A stretch of 64,000 nt of DNA from Brevibacillus fluminis (GTDB lineage Bacteria > Bacillota > Bacilli > Brevibacillales > Brevibacillaceae). Location: NCBI RefSeq assembly GCF_003710825.1, contig NZ_RHHQ01000028.1, forward strand, positions 1 to 64,000, written 5' to 3'. Position 1 is the first letter of the stretch. Every line of letters starts with the position of its first letter. Positions 8,033-16,622 of this stretch are shown piece by piece. The position numbers were made by a program, and so were the translations under genes. The notes beneath the pieces were generated by a model. That model saw only the letters and a program-made list of their open reading frames with translations. It ran no database searches and was not told where the DNA came from.

Positions 8033-8150
8033 CGTTCTTCCACCATAGCCAAATCATTGGTTTGTCCCCAACTTAATGCTATAATCATATCATATCTAAC
8101 GGTACTCAATATTTCGGCAAATCAAACGAGCAGTGCTTTAGGAGGAAATC

Positions 8151-8651
8151 ATGCCCCCGATTGACGAGGAATTATTGCCTAATGAATTGGATGTTTTGAA
8201 TCGCCTGACCGACTACAAAACCGACTATAGCGCCATGAAAGTGTGCACACACCTGTATTGGGCGACACAGCGCATGCGCAACAAAATAGAGCAAAAAGTG
8301 CTGTCTGAGTACAATTTGTCCTGGACCGCATTTTCCATCCTGTACGACCTGTGGATCTGGGAATCGATGGAGACGCGGAAGCTGGCTGTATCGGAAGGCG
8401 TGACGGTTGCGACGATCAGCAGCATCGCCAATACGCTTGAGCGCAAAGAGCTGTGCAGGCGGGAAATCGATCCGAATGACCGCAGGATGGTTCGCTTGCG
8501 GATCACGGAAAAGGGAAGACAGATCATTGAAGAGCTGTACCCTAAGTTTAACCAAGGCGAATCCCAAGTCGTCAAAGGCTTGAGTATGGAGGAACAGAAA
8601 GCAATCACCAAAATGCTGCGCAAAATGATAGAGAATATCGATGAGATGTAA
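8151..8651 (+). CDS. MarR family transcriptional regulator
   Basis: The 166-residue protein shows the MarR winged helix: a helix-turn-helix around LAVSEGVTVATISSIANTLE, then the wing with DPNDRRMVRLRITEKG. MarR proteins are dimeric repressors that often respond to phenolic ligands. AGGAGGAAATC precedes the ATG. A terminator follows, so it is a single gene. It sits upstream of an amidohydrolase-Rieske pair of the kind found in aromatic degradation, which would suit a MarR target, although the palindrome there looks more TetR-like. Confidence 0.9.
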   Translation: MPPIDEELLPNELDVLNRLTDYKTDYSAMKVCTHLYWATQRMRNKIEQKVLSEYNLSWTAFSILYDLWIWESMETRKLAVSEGVTVATISSIANTLERKELCRREIDPNDRRMVRLRITEKGRQIIEELYPKFNQGESQVVKGLSMEEQKAITKMLRKMIENIDEM

Positions 8652-8667
8652 TATGCGATCGGTAGAG

Positions 8668-8701
8668 AACCCGCGTCCCGAAAAGAGGGGCGCGGGTTTT
8701 T
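8668..8701 (+). terminator. Terminator of the marR-like gene
   Basis: AACCCGCG and CGCGGGTT form a GC-rich stem followed by TTT. Confidence 0.85.
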
Positions 8702-8805
8702 GCGTGCGTAAAAAACGTGAGTGGAACTGTATCCACAAAAGAGGCGCGCAAAACATGATTATGATGTTTTTAAGTGGAAGTGAAAGTAACGGTCCGATCT
8801 TTCGC

Positions 8806-8834
8806 TTGACCGTACGATTTTACCGCGCGATAAT
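8806..8834 (+). promoter_or_regulatory. Promoter of the amidohydrolase-Rieske operon
   Basis: TTGACC and GATAAT are separated by 17 bp. Confidence 0.65.
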
Positions 8835-8849
8835 AGGCTAAAGTTATTT

Positions 8850-8865
8850 TATGAACGCGTTCATA
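8850..8865. promoter_or_regulatory. Operator palindrome TATGAACGCGTTCATA
   Basis: This is a perfect 16-bp palindrome placed about 10 nt after the expected transcript start. Size and symmetry suit a TetR-type repressor; the TetR gene at 10650 is the nearest candidate and the MarR at 8151 the alternative. Confidence 0.7.
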
Positions 8866-8912
8866 TTTTGAATGCGATTCTATCAACGTATGTTTAACGG
8901 GGTGAATCTAGC

Positions 8913-10019
8913 ATGGGAGCTACATTTGAGCACAATGGATTGATTGACTGTGACGTGCATCCGGTTTTAAGCGATTTCAATGAATTGATCCCGTATTTGG
9001 ATGAATCGATTCAGCAGTATATGAATATCGGCAAATTCGCCAAGGGGGCGCTCTCCAAGCAAAACAGCGGGTCGTTTAAGTTTCCTGCGTCGGCTTACGC
9101 CAATCCGCTGCCTGTCCCGCTGCGTGCCGATGCGTTTCCGCCGTCGGGGGATATTCCGGGGAGCGATCCTACTTTTTTAGCCAAAGACTTGTTTGACCGC
9201 TGCCGGACGACAACCGGCATCTTGAATATCGGGCACGGGACGATGGCCGCTTTCCACAACGTGGAGGTTGCTGCCAAGTACACGTCAGCCGCCAACGACT
9301 GGCTGTACCACAAATGGGTGAAAAGCGACCCGCGTTACAAAATGACGATGGAAATCACACCGCTTGATCCTGCGCTGGCTGTCAAAGAGATCGAGCGCAT
9401 CGGCAAACGCCCGGAAATCGTCGGCATCAACATGCACTGCGTCAATATCCCGCTCGGCAAGCGACATTACTGGCCGATCTATGAAATCGCGGAAGCGTAC
9501 AACCTGCCGATCGTGCTGCACCCTGACACCGAGGGGACGGGCGAGTACGCGGCTGGCTTCGGTGTAGGGCCAGCGTCCACGTATATGGAATGGCATACAT
9601 CCCTCGGCTTGATCGGCCAGCGGAACGTGATCAGCCTAGTATGCGAAGGCGTATTCGAGCGTTTCCCGAACTTGACGGTGAATTTCATCGAATACGGATT
9701 TTCCTGGATCGCACCGACCATGTGGCGAATGGATAAAAACTGGAAGGCTCTCCGCCATGAGGTGCCATGGGTCAAAATGCTGCCGAGTGAATACATTCGC
9801 CGCAATATCCGCTTCGGCACGCAGCCGATCGAAGAGCCTGCTCGCCCGAAGGATTTGGTTGAGCTGATCCAAATGATCGATGCGGAGCACATGCTCCTGT
9901 TTTGCAGCGATTATCCGCATTGGGATGGCGATGAGGTGGAACGGGCATTCCTGCACTTTCCCAAAGAGCTGAAGCACAAAATCTTTTATCAAAATCCGCT
10001 GGATTCATTCAGGCTGTAA
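8913..10019 (+). CDS. Amidohydrolase family 2 (ACMSD-like) metal-dependent hydrolase/decarboxylase
   Basis: The 368-residue TIM-barrel protein has the metal-binding DCDVHP near residue 12, a histidine strand VLHPDTEG near 197, and the C-terminal CSDYPHWD with the catalytic Asp near 333. These are hallmarks of Amidohydro_2 enzymes, which include ACMSD, gamma-resorcylate decarboxylase and related ring-cleavage or decarboxylation enzymes. The substrate is unknown. The next gene, 11-17 nt away, encodes a Rieske protein, so the two probably act together in oxidation or hydrolysis of an aromatic or cyclic compound. Expression should be controlled by the palindrome at 8850. Confidence 0.85.
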   Translation: MGATFEHNGLIDCDVHPVLSDFNELIPYLDESIQQYMNIGKFAKGALSKQNSGSFKFPASAYANPLPVPLRADAFPPSGDIPGSDPTFLAKDLFDRCRTTTGILNIGHGTMAAFHNVEVAAKYTSAANDWLYHKWVKSDPRYKMTMEITPLDPALAVKEIERIGKRPEIVGINMHCVNIPLGKRHYWPIYEIAEAYNLPIVLHPDTEGTGEYAAGFGVGPASTYMEWHTSLGLIGQRNVISLVCEGVFERFPNLTVNFIEYGFSWIAPTMWRMDKNWKALRHEVPWVKMLPSEYIRRNIRFGTQPIEEPARPKDLVELIQMIDAEHMLLFCSDYPHWDGDEVERAFLHFPKELKHKIFYQNPLDSFRL

Positions 10020-10036
10020 GCAGGGGGAGCATGATC

Positions 10037-10450
10037 ATGAGCAATAACGGCAAGCATCGCGTAGCAGTCTGTTCCTCTGCAGAATTGGCCGAGGGCCAGC
10101 GTCAGCTTTTTGACATCGACGGCGTCGAAATCGGCTTGATCCGCGTGGAAGGAAAGTGCCACGCCTTTCGTAACAGCTGTCCGCACCAAGGCGTGCCGAT
10201 GATCTACGGTTCGGTTGTCGGCACAATGGTCCCTTCCCGGCCGCAAGAATACGTCTATGGACACCACAATGAAATCATCCGCTGTCCGCTGCACGGATGG
10301 GAGTTCAATTTGAAAACAGGAAAGGCGCTGTTTTCACCCGGCGTCTCGCTCAAAATCTATCAGGCAGAGGAAGAAGCAGGGGAGATCGTCCTGTATGTGG
10401 ACCGTGAGCCTTTGCAGGTGACCCGCAAGCAATTTTTCTGCGCACTCTAG
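10037..10450 (+). CDS. Rieske [2Fe-2S] ferredoxin-like protein
   Basis: The protein has about 137 residues with the two Rieske ligand boxes CPHQG (near 48-52) and CPLHGW (near 83-88). It lacks any catalytic domain, so it would be a small electron carrier or the Rieske part of a multicomponent enzyme. The spacing between the boxes is about 32 residues, roughly double the usual 15-17, because of an inserted segment holding VPSRPQEYVYGHHN. ATG 10037 is placed 7 nt after GGGGGAG; an ATG at 10031 is too close. No oxygenase or reductase gene is next to it. Confidence 0.85.
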   Translation: MSNNGKHRVAVCSSAELAEGQRQLFDIDGVEIGLIRVEGKCHAFRNSCPHQGVPMIYGSVVGTMVPSRPQEYVYGHHNEIIRCPLHGWEFNLKTGKALFSPGVSLKIYQAEEEAGEIVLYVDREPLQVTRKQFFCAL

Positions 10451-10462
10451 TCATTCCTGGGC

Positions 10463-10519
10463 AAAACCCTCCCGCGCATCATGCAGCTTTATGCTCGTGG
10501 TAGCGAGGTGAGGGTTTTT
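10463..10519 (+). terminator. Terminator of the amidohydrolase-Rieske operon
   Basis: Outer arms AAACCCTC and GAGGGTTT close a long imperfect stem followed by Ts. Confidence 0.7.
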
Positions 10520-10649
10520 ATAAGGGCAACCGCGGCTTAAGCCAAAAGCTTGGCGTAGTCAGGTTTTCTAAAGGCGTGCGGGCCAAGTTGTGTATAATAA
10601 GAAAGGCAACGTGCCTGTAGCCAAGATAAGTAGGGGAATGAGTGGAATG

Positions 10650-11303
10650 ATGAACAGAAAAGACATCAAAATAAAGCGCATGCTCCAATATTTTGTCGAT
10701 GCCACCGTACAGATTATGAAAGAAGAAGGCATTGAAAATGTTAGCGCGCGCAAAATCGCAGATATTGCTGGATATACGAGTTCGACGATCTACAACTATT
10801 TCGGAGAGCTGTCCCATCTGCTATATTTCGCCTCCATGCGCTTTGTGAAAGACTACTTGCTGGAGCTGCCTTCCTATTTGGAACGGGGAGAAACCTACAC
10901 GGAGAAATATTTGCTGAGCTGGGAATGCTTTTGCAAACATTCCTTTGCCAATCCACAAATTTACCATGCGGTCTATATCGCCGATTTGGGAGAAAAGCCG
11001 GAGGAAATGCTGGCCCATTATTTTTCCATTTATTCCAGCGATTTAGTAGGGTTTTCCGATGAGATCCGTCCGCTGCTTTTTGAGTCTGACTTAACAACGC
11101 GAAGCAAGGCGTTGCTCGATATGGCCAAGCGGGAGCGAGAGATCACCGACGAAGCGATTGAGGAAGTCAACGAAATGGCGGTGCTCATTTGGGAAGGAAT
11201 GATGACGGCTCTCGTGAACAAACGGAGGAATACCGATCCGCAAGAAGCGGTAGAAAAAACGATGAGATATATTAGGAATATTGTGAAAATACTTGAAAAA
11301 TAA
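10650..11303 (+). CDS. TetR family transcriptional regulator
   Basis: The protein of about 217 residues has an N-terminal TetR DNA-binding domain (ENVSARKIADIAGYTSSTIY, then NYFG), followed by an all-helical ligand domain without recognisable specificity. The long frame from GTG 10590 is rejected because that codon overlaps a TATAAT box at 10593. The ATGs at 10647 and 10650 both follow AGGGGAATG. It is the best candidate repressor for the palindrome in front of the amidohydrolase operon just upstream. Confidence 0.85.
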   Translation: MNRKDIKIKRMLQYFVDATVQIMKEEGIENVSARKIADIAGYTSSTIYNYFGELSHLLYFASMRFVKDYLLELPSYLERGETYTEKYLLSWECFCKHSFANPQIYHAVYIADLGEKPEEMLAHYFSIYSSDLVGFSDEIRPLLFESDLTTRSKALLDMAKREREITDEAIEEVNEMAVLIWEGMMTALVNKRRNTDPQEAVEKTMRYIRNIVKILEK

Positions 11304-11318
11304 AGATTTTGGCAAAAA

Positions 11319-11348
11319 GATGGCACTTGTCTGCCATCCTATATTTTT
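11319..11348 (+). terminator. Weak terminator after the TetR gene
   Basis: GATGGCA and TGCCATC form a stem followed after a few bases by a T-rich run. Confidence 0.5.
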
Positions 11349-11499
11349 CTCTTGATCATTGTGCCCAGTATAGAGATAATAGCAAGTGTCCTTCGATTTG
11401 GTAACGCGAAACCGCGGTGTTCTTTTGATTCTTTCACCGGTTTTTGGGTGAATCGGAGTGTTGGAAGAAATCAATCATTTTTTATATTTGTAAAAAAAC

Positions 11500-11528
11500 T
11501 TGACGGATCATTCGATAGCTAGTATATT
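11500..11528 (+). promoter_or_regulatory. Promoter of metQ
   Basis: TTGACG and TATATT are separated by exactly 17 bp. The predicted leader is only about 40 nt, too short for an S-box or T-box. Confidence 0.7.
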
Positions 11529-11575
11529 CAATTCCATAGTAAACCAATCGGATATCCGGTTAATAGGAGGGCAAT

Positions 11576-12421
11576 ATGAAAAAATCGTACTTATCCATTT
11601 TCCTGGCGATGGCTGTAGCTCTGGTAGTGACCGGTTGCGGAGCTGGACAACAAGCTGCTCCACAAGCTGGCGGCGATGCAAATGCTGCGAAACCTGCCGC
11701 TGAAGAAAAATTGAAACTGGGCGTTATGGCCGGTGCAGAAGAAGAGATCTGGAAAGTGGCGAAAGACGTCGCTAAGAAAGACGGCTTGGACATCGAACTG
11801 GTAACGTTCAGCGATTACGTTCAACCGAACAAAGTTCTCGAAGACGGCCAACTGGATGCCAACGCGTTCCAACATCAGCCATACCTCGATGAATTCAACA
11901 AAACCAACGGTACGCATATCGTGAAGCTGGCAGACACCATCAACTATCCAATCGGTGTTTACTCGCAAAAAATCAAAAACCTGTCCGAGCTGAAAGACGG
12001 CGACGTGCTCGGTCTGCCAAACGATCCGACAAACGGCGGACGCGCGCTGGTTCTGTTCCAAAGCGCAGGTTTGATCAAATTGAAAGACGGCGTTACCACA
12101 ACTGCAACGGTTAAAGATATTGTAGACAACCCTAAGCATCTGCAGTTCAAAGAGCTGGATGCGGCGTTCATTCCAAAAGCGCTGGGCGATTTGACAGCAG
12201 CGGTGATCAACACCAACTATGCGATTGAAAACGGTTTGTCCCCAAGCAAAGACGCGATTTACCGCGAGCCGAAAGATTCCCCATGGGTGAACATCATTGC
12301 GGTTCGTGAAGCAGACAAAGACAAACCGGTCTTCCAAAAATTGGTGAAAGCATTCCAGTCTGAAGAAGTGAAAAAGTTTGTAACCGAGAAATACGGCGAT
12401 TCCATGGTTACTGCTTGGTAA
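11576..12421 (+). CDS. metQ: MetQ-type methionine ABC transporter substrate-binding lipoprotein
   Basis: The 281-residue protein has a lipoprotein signal (LVVTGC, lipid-modified Cys near residue 21), a disordered linker, and the NlpA/MetQ fold with LKLGVMAGAEEEIW and the DGQLDANAFQHQPYLDEF block typical of methionine binders. It captures methionine outside the membrane for MetNP. TAGGAGG precedes the ATG. In most bacilli the order is metN-metP-metQ; here the binding protein comes first and is separated from metN by a strong hairpin, which would give it excess expression. Methionine specificity is inferred from family. Confidence 0.9.
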   Translation: MKKSYLSIFLAMAVALVVTGCGAGQQAAPQAGGDANAAKPAAEEKLKLGVMAGAEEEIWKVAKDVAKKDGLDIELVTFSDYVQPNKVLEDGQLDANAFQHQPYLDEFNKTNGTHIVKLADTINYPIGVYSQKIKNLSELKDGDVLGLPNDPTNGGRALVLFQSAGLIKLKDGVTTTATVKDIVDNPKHLQFKELDAAFIPKALGDLTAAVINTNYAIENGLSPSKDAIYREPKDSPWVNIIAVREADKDKPVFQKLVKAFQSEEVKKFVTEKYGDSMVTAW

Positions 12422-12441
12422 ACGATTCATCACTTTTGTAC

Positions 12442-12485
12442 ACAGGTCTCCTCGATACATGAGGGGACCTGTGGTTTGCTTTTTT
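12442..12485 (+). terminator. Hairpin between metQ and metN (partial terminator)
   Basis: ACAGGTC plus CCTC pairs with GAGG plus GACCTGT, followed by a T-rich tract. Because metN and metP have no visible promoter of their own, this is likely leaky or stabilises the metQ message. Confidence 0.7.
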
Positions 12486-12536
12486 GGCCAGTTGCGGCAG
12501 CAGTACTATTTTTCATGATGGGGGTAGGTGGATACC

Positions 12537-13565
12537 TTGATACAGCTAGAAGCAATCTCGAAGGTATTTTATCAAAACAAGCGGCAGATCACAGCGGTCA
12601 AAGAAGCGACGCTGCACATCGAAAAAGGCGAGATTTTTGGAATTATCGGCTTCAGCGGTGCGGGAAAAAGCACGCTGATTCGCTGCATTAATTTTTTGGA
12701 GAAGCCGACATCGGGCAAAGTGCTGATCGGTGGCGTCGATCTTGGTAGCTTGAATGAAGGGCAGCTTCGCGGTGTTCGTCGCAAAATCGGCATGATTTTT
12801 CAAAACTTCAATTTGTTATCCTCCGCTACCGTCTTTGAAAATGTGGCTGCGCCGCTTCGCCTGGTCAATGCACCGAAACAGGAGCTTACGAAAAAGGTTC
12901 GTGAGCTGTTGGAACTGGTCGGCTTGAAAGAGAAAGAGACAATGTATCCGTCGCAATTGTCCGGCGGTCAAAAGCAGCGCGTCGCGATCGCGCGCGCATT
13001 GGCAAGCGATCCTGAAATTTTGCTGTGCGACGAGGCGACATCGGCGCTCGACCCGCAAACGACGGAATCGATTCTCGACCTGTTGCTGGAAATCAACCGG
13101 AAGTATAACATCACCATCGCGCTGATCACCCACGAAATGCATGTGATCAAGAAAATTTGCGACCGTGTGGCGGTGATGGAGAACGGCGAGGTTGTCGAGC
13201 AGGGGAAAGTGCTGGATGTCTTCTCCAATCCGCAAAAGCCGATTACGAAAAACTTCATCAAGAGCATTTTTGACGTCAACCTGCCACAGAATCTGGTCAA
13301 CAAGATTCAGGAAGAGCAGGTGCCGGGGAAAATTTTGCGCATCTCCTTCATCGGAGACAATGCCGCAGAACCGATTTTGGCTGATTTGGCGACCAAATTT
13401 ACGCTGCGGCCCAACATTTTGTACGGAAACATTACACAAATCAAAGATACGACGTTTGGCTGCCTGATCATCCGCGTGACGGGTGAAGCCGAGGCGATTC
13501 AGGCAGGCATCGATTATTTGGCAGGGGAACGGCTGCAGATTGAGGTGATTGAACATGCTGACTAA
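12537..13565 (+). CDS. metN: MetN-type methionine ABC transporter ATPase
   Basis: The ABC ATPase has Walker A GFSGAGKST, signature LSGGQKQRVAIARAL, Walker B ILLCDEATSALD and the H-loop Thr-His. A C-terminal NIL domain of about 80 residues closes it, as in MetN, where it binds methionine and inhibits transport. The TTG at 12537 is preferred over GTG 12528 because it lies 6 nt after AGGTGG and gives the usual N-terminus (MIQLEAISKVF). Length is about 342 residues, normal for MetN. It overlaps metP. Confidence 0.92.
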   Translation: MIQLEAISKVFYQNKRQITAVKEATLHIEKGEIFGIIGFSGAGKSTLIRCINFLEKPTSGKVLIGGVDLGSLNEGQLRGVRRKIGMIFQNFNLLSSATVFENVAAPLRLVNAPKQELTKKVRELLELVGLKEKETMYPSQLSGGQKQRVAIARALASDPEILLCDEATSALDPQTTESILDLLLEINRKYNITIALITHEMHVIKKICDRVAVMENGEVVEQGKVLDVFSNPQKPITKNFIKSIFDVNLPQNLVNKIQEEQVPGKILRISFIGDNAAEPILADLATKFTLRPNILYGNITQIKDTTFGCLIIRVTGEAEAIQAGIDYLAGERLQIEVIEHAD

Positions 13566-14229
13566 TTTTTTTCAAAGCTTTCTGGAAAACAGCGACCTGT
13601 ACGCACAGTCGATTGAAGAAACGGCGATTATGGTCGGCTATGCATTGGTCATCTCCACGATTATCGGGCTGATTGTCGGCGTCGTGCTGGTCGTGACCCG
13701 TAAGAACCATATTTATGAAAACAAGGTTGTCTTTCAAATTCTCAATGTAATCATCAACATCTTGCGGTCGCTGCCGTTCATCATTTTGATGGTGGCCATC
13801 ATCCCGTTCACCAAATTGGTCGTCGGAACGACAATCGGGGTGAAAGGTGCGATCGTGCCATTGATTGTGTACACGGCGCCGTACATTGCGCGCTTGATGG
13901 AGTCGGCGCTGCTGGAAGTGGATAAAGGCGTCATTGAAGCGTTTCAGGCGATGGGAGCGACCCGTCAGCAGATCATTACGCGCGTCTTGCTGAAGGAAGC
14001 GAGACCGGGCCTTATCCTCAGCTTGACGATCGGGGCGATCGGCTTGATCGGGGCTACCGCAATGGCGGGTGTTGTTGGAGCGGGCGGTTTGGGTGACGTG
14101 GCAATTCGTTTCGGTTACCAGCGTTGGGACCCGGCTGTCATGCTAACGTGCGTAATTTTCCTGATCGTGATCGTGCAAGTGATCCAATCGCTGGGCGAGC
14201 TGATTGCCAAGCGACTGCGCAGACGCTAA
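13555..14229 (+). CDS. metP: MetP/MetI-type methionine ABC transporter permease
   Basis: The 224-residue permease has five predicted membrane segments and the ABC-permease EAA loop (EAFQAMGATRQQIITRVL), matching MetI/MetP. It forms the membrane channel of the MetQNP importer. ATG 13555 lies 8 nt after GAGGTG and overlaps the end of metN; a TTG at 13549 is the less likely alternative. No terminator is seen before the oxidase gene at 14280, so read-through is possible. Confidence 0.92.
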   Translation: MLTNFFQSFLENSDLYAQSIEETAIMVGYALVISTIIGLIVGVVLVVTRKNHIYENKVVFQILNVIINILRSLPFIILMVAIIPFTKLVVGTTIGVKGAIVPLIVYTAPYIARLMESALLEVDKGVIEAFQAMGATRQQIITRVLLKEARPGLILSLTIGAIGLIGATAMAGVVGAGGLGDVAIRFGYQRWDPAVMLTCVIFLIVIVQVIQSLGELIAKRLRRR

Positions 14230-14279
14230 AAGCTGTGCTATCGATCTAACGAAGCTGACAGAAATCAGGTGACAGACAG

Positions 14280-15419
14280 ATGACAGGCACACATGAGGTA
14301 ATCATACTGGGTGCAGGTTCGATGGGGATGGCAGCGGGCGCTTTTTTGGCCAAGCAGGGTGTCAAGGTGCTGCTGATCGACGCGTTCGATCCACCCCATG
14401 CCAATGGAAGCCATCACGGAGATACCCGCATGATTCGCCATGCGTACGGGGAAGGCAGCAAATACGTTCCGCTGGTGCTGCGGGCACAGGAGCTGTGGGG
14501 CGAGCTGGAGCGAGAAACGGGGAAGCGTCTGTTTGAAAAGACCGGCGTGCTGGGACTCGGCGCATCGGACTCGCAGTTTTTGGAGGAGGAAATCCGGAGC
14601 GCCCGAGAATTTTCCTTGCCTCTGGAGGTTTTGCAGGCCGATGAGATTGAGAAAAGGTGGCCGGGCATCCGGGTGCCGGAATCGTTCATCGGCGCTTTCG
14701 AACCGGCTTCCGGTCTCTTGTACAGCGAGGAGTGCATTCGTGCTTACCGTGAACAGGCAGTAACGCATGGTGCGAAACTGCTCATGAATACCCGGGCGCA
14801 GGCGATCGAGTACCACGCGGATGGCGTGACAGTGCGGACCGAGCGAGGCGATTACCATGCCGACAAGCTGATCGTGACGGCAGGCGCATGGACTGGATCG
14901 TTGCTCGCCGAATTGTCTATTCCATTGCAGCCGATTCGCAAGACCGTAGTCTGGTATGAAGCGGACGAATCGCTTTATGGTGCCGGCCGGTTTCCTTCCT
15001 ATTTCATCGATTTGCCGGAGGAGCGTTTTTACGGCTTCCCGAGCATGCAAGGCTCAGGCTTGAAGATCGGCAGCCATGATGCGGGTACTCCGGTTGATCC
15101 GGACCGTGTGAATCGGACGTTCGGCGATTTGGAAAGCGATGAAGGCAGTTTGGCGGCGGTGAGCCAGCGCTTCTTCCCCGGTGTGACGGGCCAGCTCAAA
15201 AATGGCCAGGTATGCATGATCACCTGGACACCTGATCATGATTTCATCATTGACCACCACCCGGTGCACAAGCATGTGCTGATCATCTCCGCTTGCTCGG
15301 CGCACGGCTTCAAATTCGCCAGCGCGATCGGCGAAATGGCGATGCATCTGACGCTTGCAGGCAAAACGGATTTCGACATCGCGCCGTTTTCGCTCGGACG
15401 GTTTTTGCAGAAAAAATAA
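14280..15419 (+). CDS. Monomeric sarcosine oxidase / N-methyl-L-tryptophan oxidase family flavoenzyme
   Basis: The 379-residue protein begins with a Rossmann FAD site (VIILGAGSMGMAAGAFLAKQ) and has the family block GSHHGDTRMIRHAYGEG. Near residue 310 it has VCMITWTPDHDFIID, whose Cys is the expected site of covalent FAD attachment in monomeric sarcosine oxidases, followed by SAHGFKFASAIGE. Such enzymes oxidatively demethylate N-methyl amino acids to formaldehyde and hydrogen peroxide. AGGTGA precedes the ATG. It lies 50 nt after metP, so it may be co-transcribed with methionine uptake. Exact substrate unknown. Confidence 0.88.
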   Translation: MTGTHEVIILGAGSMGMAAGAFLAKQGVKVLLIDAFDPPHANGSHHGDTRMIRHAYGEGSKYVPLVLRAQELWGELERETGKRLFEKTGVLGLGASDSQFLEEEIRSAREFSLPLEVLQADEIEKRWPGIRVPESFIGAFEPASGLLYSEECIRAYREQAVTHGAKLLMNTRAQAIEYHADGVTVRTERGDYHADKLIVTAGAWTGSLLAELSIPLQPIRKTVVWYEADESLYGAGRFPSYFIDLPEERFYGFPSMQGSGLKIGSHDAGTPVDPDRVNRTFGDLESDEGSLAAVSQRFFPGVTGQLKNGQVCMITWTPDHDFIIDHHPVHKHVLIISACSAHGFKFASAIGEMAMHLTLAGKTDFDIAPFSLGRFLQKK

Positions 15420-15430
15420 ATAGGTACGGC

Positions 15431-15472
15431 AAAAAAACAGGCTCCTGCGTTGTGCAGGGGCCTGTTTCTTCT
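15431..15472. terminator. Bidirectional terminator between convergent genes
   Basis: AAACAGGC-CCTGC pairs with GCAGG-GCCTGTTT; pyrimidine-rich and A-rich flanks serve both strands. Confidence 0.8.
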
Positions 15473-15476
15473 TCGT

Positions 15477-16358
15477 TTATTCCTTCATCGTCTTCCAATA
15501 TTCATACGAATGAACCGCATTCCCGGCAAAGGAAGGGTGTTCTGATAGCAGGAGAGACAGCTTGGCTAGCTGTGCATTCATGTACGTTTTTCCTTCTTCC
15601 GCAAAGCTTACGAAGTTCCCTTCGCCGCTCTTCTTCGCTTCCACCGCAACGAAGATGCGCTTGCCTAGCTCATCAGCGAAGGCCAACTCTTGCACCGAGA
15701 GTGCGGAAATGCTGTTGGACCCTACAGCCCGATCGCGATAAGCCATTACAGCTGTATGATCATGCTGCGCGATCAGCCATTTGCCCAATGATGCTGCAGC
15801 ATCATTGGGCAGTGCGATGCTGTCCAGCCAAAAAGGAATGTCGCAGCCAATTTCGAGCGCCGGTGTCTTGCGAACTTTGGCTGTATACGCCTTGATGTTT
15901 CCCATCCATTGCCCGATGACGGCGGACTGCTTGGTCTTCCATTCGGGCAAAAGGTAAGGCTCAATGTCGAGGTGGATGCCTGTGAAGCGCTCCTCTTTGC
16001 TCACGCCGGCATTGTAGGCGAGTACCAGGTCGACCCATGCCAGCAGTTGGGGGCGGTTTTGCTCCAAGCCCCAGCTGCGCTCTCCACCCAAAGCGTGGAC
16101 GGCGATTCCGGACGCGGTCGCTTTTTTGATGAAAGCCTGGTACTCGACGGCTTTGCGCGTAGGCGAGAAGTTAACATAAAGCAGCGTGACGCCGTGTTCC
16201 TTGGCGAACGCTATTATTTGCTCCGGCTCAGAGGAGATGAGCTGGGATTGCCACAGCCAGGTAGCTTTTGGTTCCTTTGGCACAGATGAGAAGCCGGTTA
16301 AGAAAAAGAGTGCAGAAATAAGCGAAAAGATGATAATAAATCGCTGTGTGTGCAACAT
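15477..16358 (-). CDS. Secreted TIM-barrel protein, putative glycosidase-like
   Basis: The 293-residue protein starts with a hydrophobic signal segment (FIIIFSLISALFFLTGFSS), which could be a signal peptide or an anchor. The body alternates strands and helices as a TIM barrel: VTLLYVNFSP, GIAVHALGGE, FTGIHLDIEPY and HTAVMAYRDRA. The HLDIEPY strand with two acidic residues resembles the catalytic strand of GH18-like barrels, but the DxxDxDxE signature is not complete. GGAGG precedes the ATG. Substrate and activity are unknown. Confidence 0.65.
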   Translation of the reverse strand: MLHTQRFIIIFSLISALFFLTGFSSVPKEPKATWLWQSQLISSEPEQIIAFAKEHGVTLLYVNFSPTRKAVEYQAFIKKATASGIAVHALGGERSWGLEQNRPQLLAWVDLVLAYNAGVSKEERFTGIHLDIEPYLLPEWKTKQSAVIGQWMGNIKAYTAKVRKTPALEIGCDIPFWLDSIALPNDAAASLGKWLIAQHDHTAVMAYRDRAVGSNSISALSVQELAFADELGKRIFVAVEAKKSGEGNFVSFAEEGKTYMNAQLAKLSLLLSEHPSFAGNAVHSYEYWKTMKE

Positions 16359-16544
16359 CTTGTGTTCCTCCAGAAGTCAGTCTTGCTGAGATGGCGGAGC
16401 CAGCGTGTTTCCAAAGTCATAGACACAACGGAAAGCTTGCCAAATTTTTCATTTCATTATTCATATCGTCGTTTTTCGTTCATTGCTTAAGCCCTAAGTC
16501 AAAAGTCGCGGAAATAATATTGTTTTAAATTTTCAGAATACTAA

Positions 16545-16574
16545 TTGACAATTACGCCCAGTAAATGGTATTTT
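16545..16574 (+). promoter_or_regulatory. Promoter of the LacI-type regulator and sugar locus
   Basis: TTGACA, an 18-bp spacer and TATTTT. Confidence 0.65.
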
Positions 16575-16582
16575 TTGTAACA

Positions 16583-16596
16583 GGAAAACGTTTTCC
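16583..16596. promoter_or_regulatory. LacI-family operator GGAAAACGTTTTCC
   Basis: This is a perfect 14-bp palindrome with a central CG, the form bound by LacI/GalR repressors. It begins about 9 nt after the -10 box, so it covers the transcript start. It is probably the autoregulatory site of the adjacent regulator. Confidence 0.75.
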
Positions 16597-16622
16597 CATA
16601 AAACGGAAAGAAGTGACCGACC

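Noticed and set aside
11340..11575. S-box or T-box riboswitch in front of metQ
   Set aside because: The conserved blocks of either element are missing and the promoter at 11500 leaves a leader of only about 40 nt.
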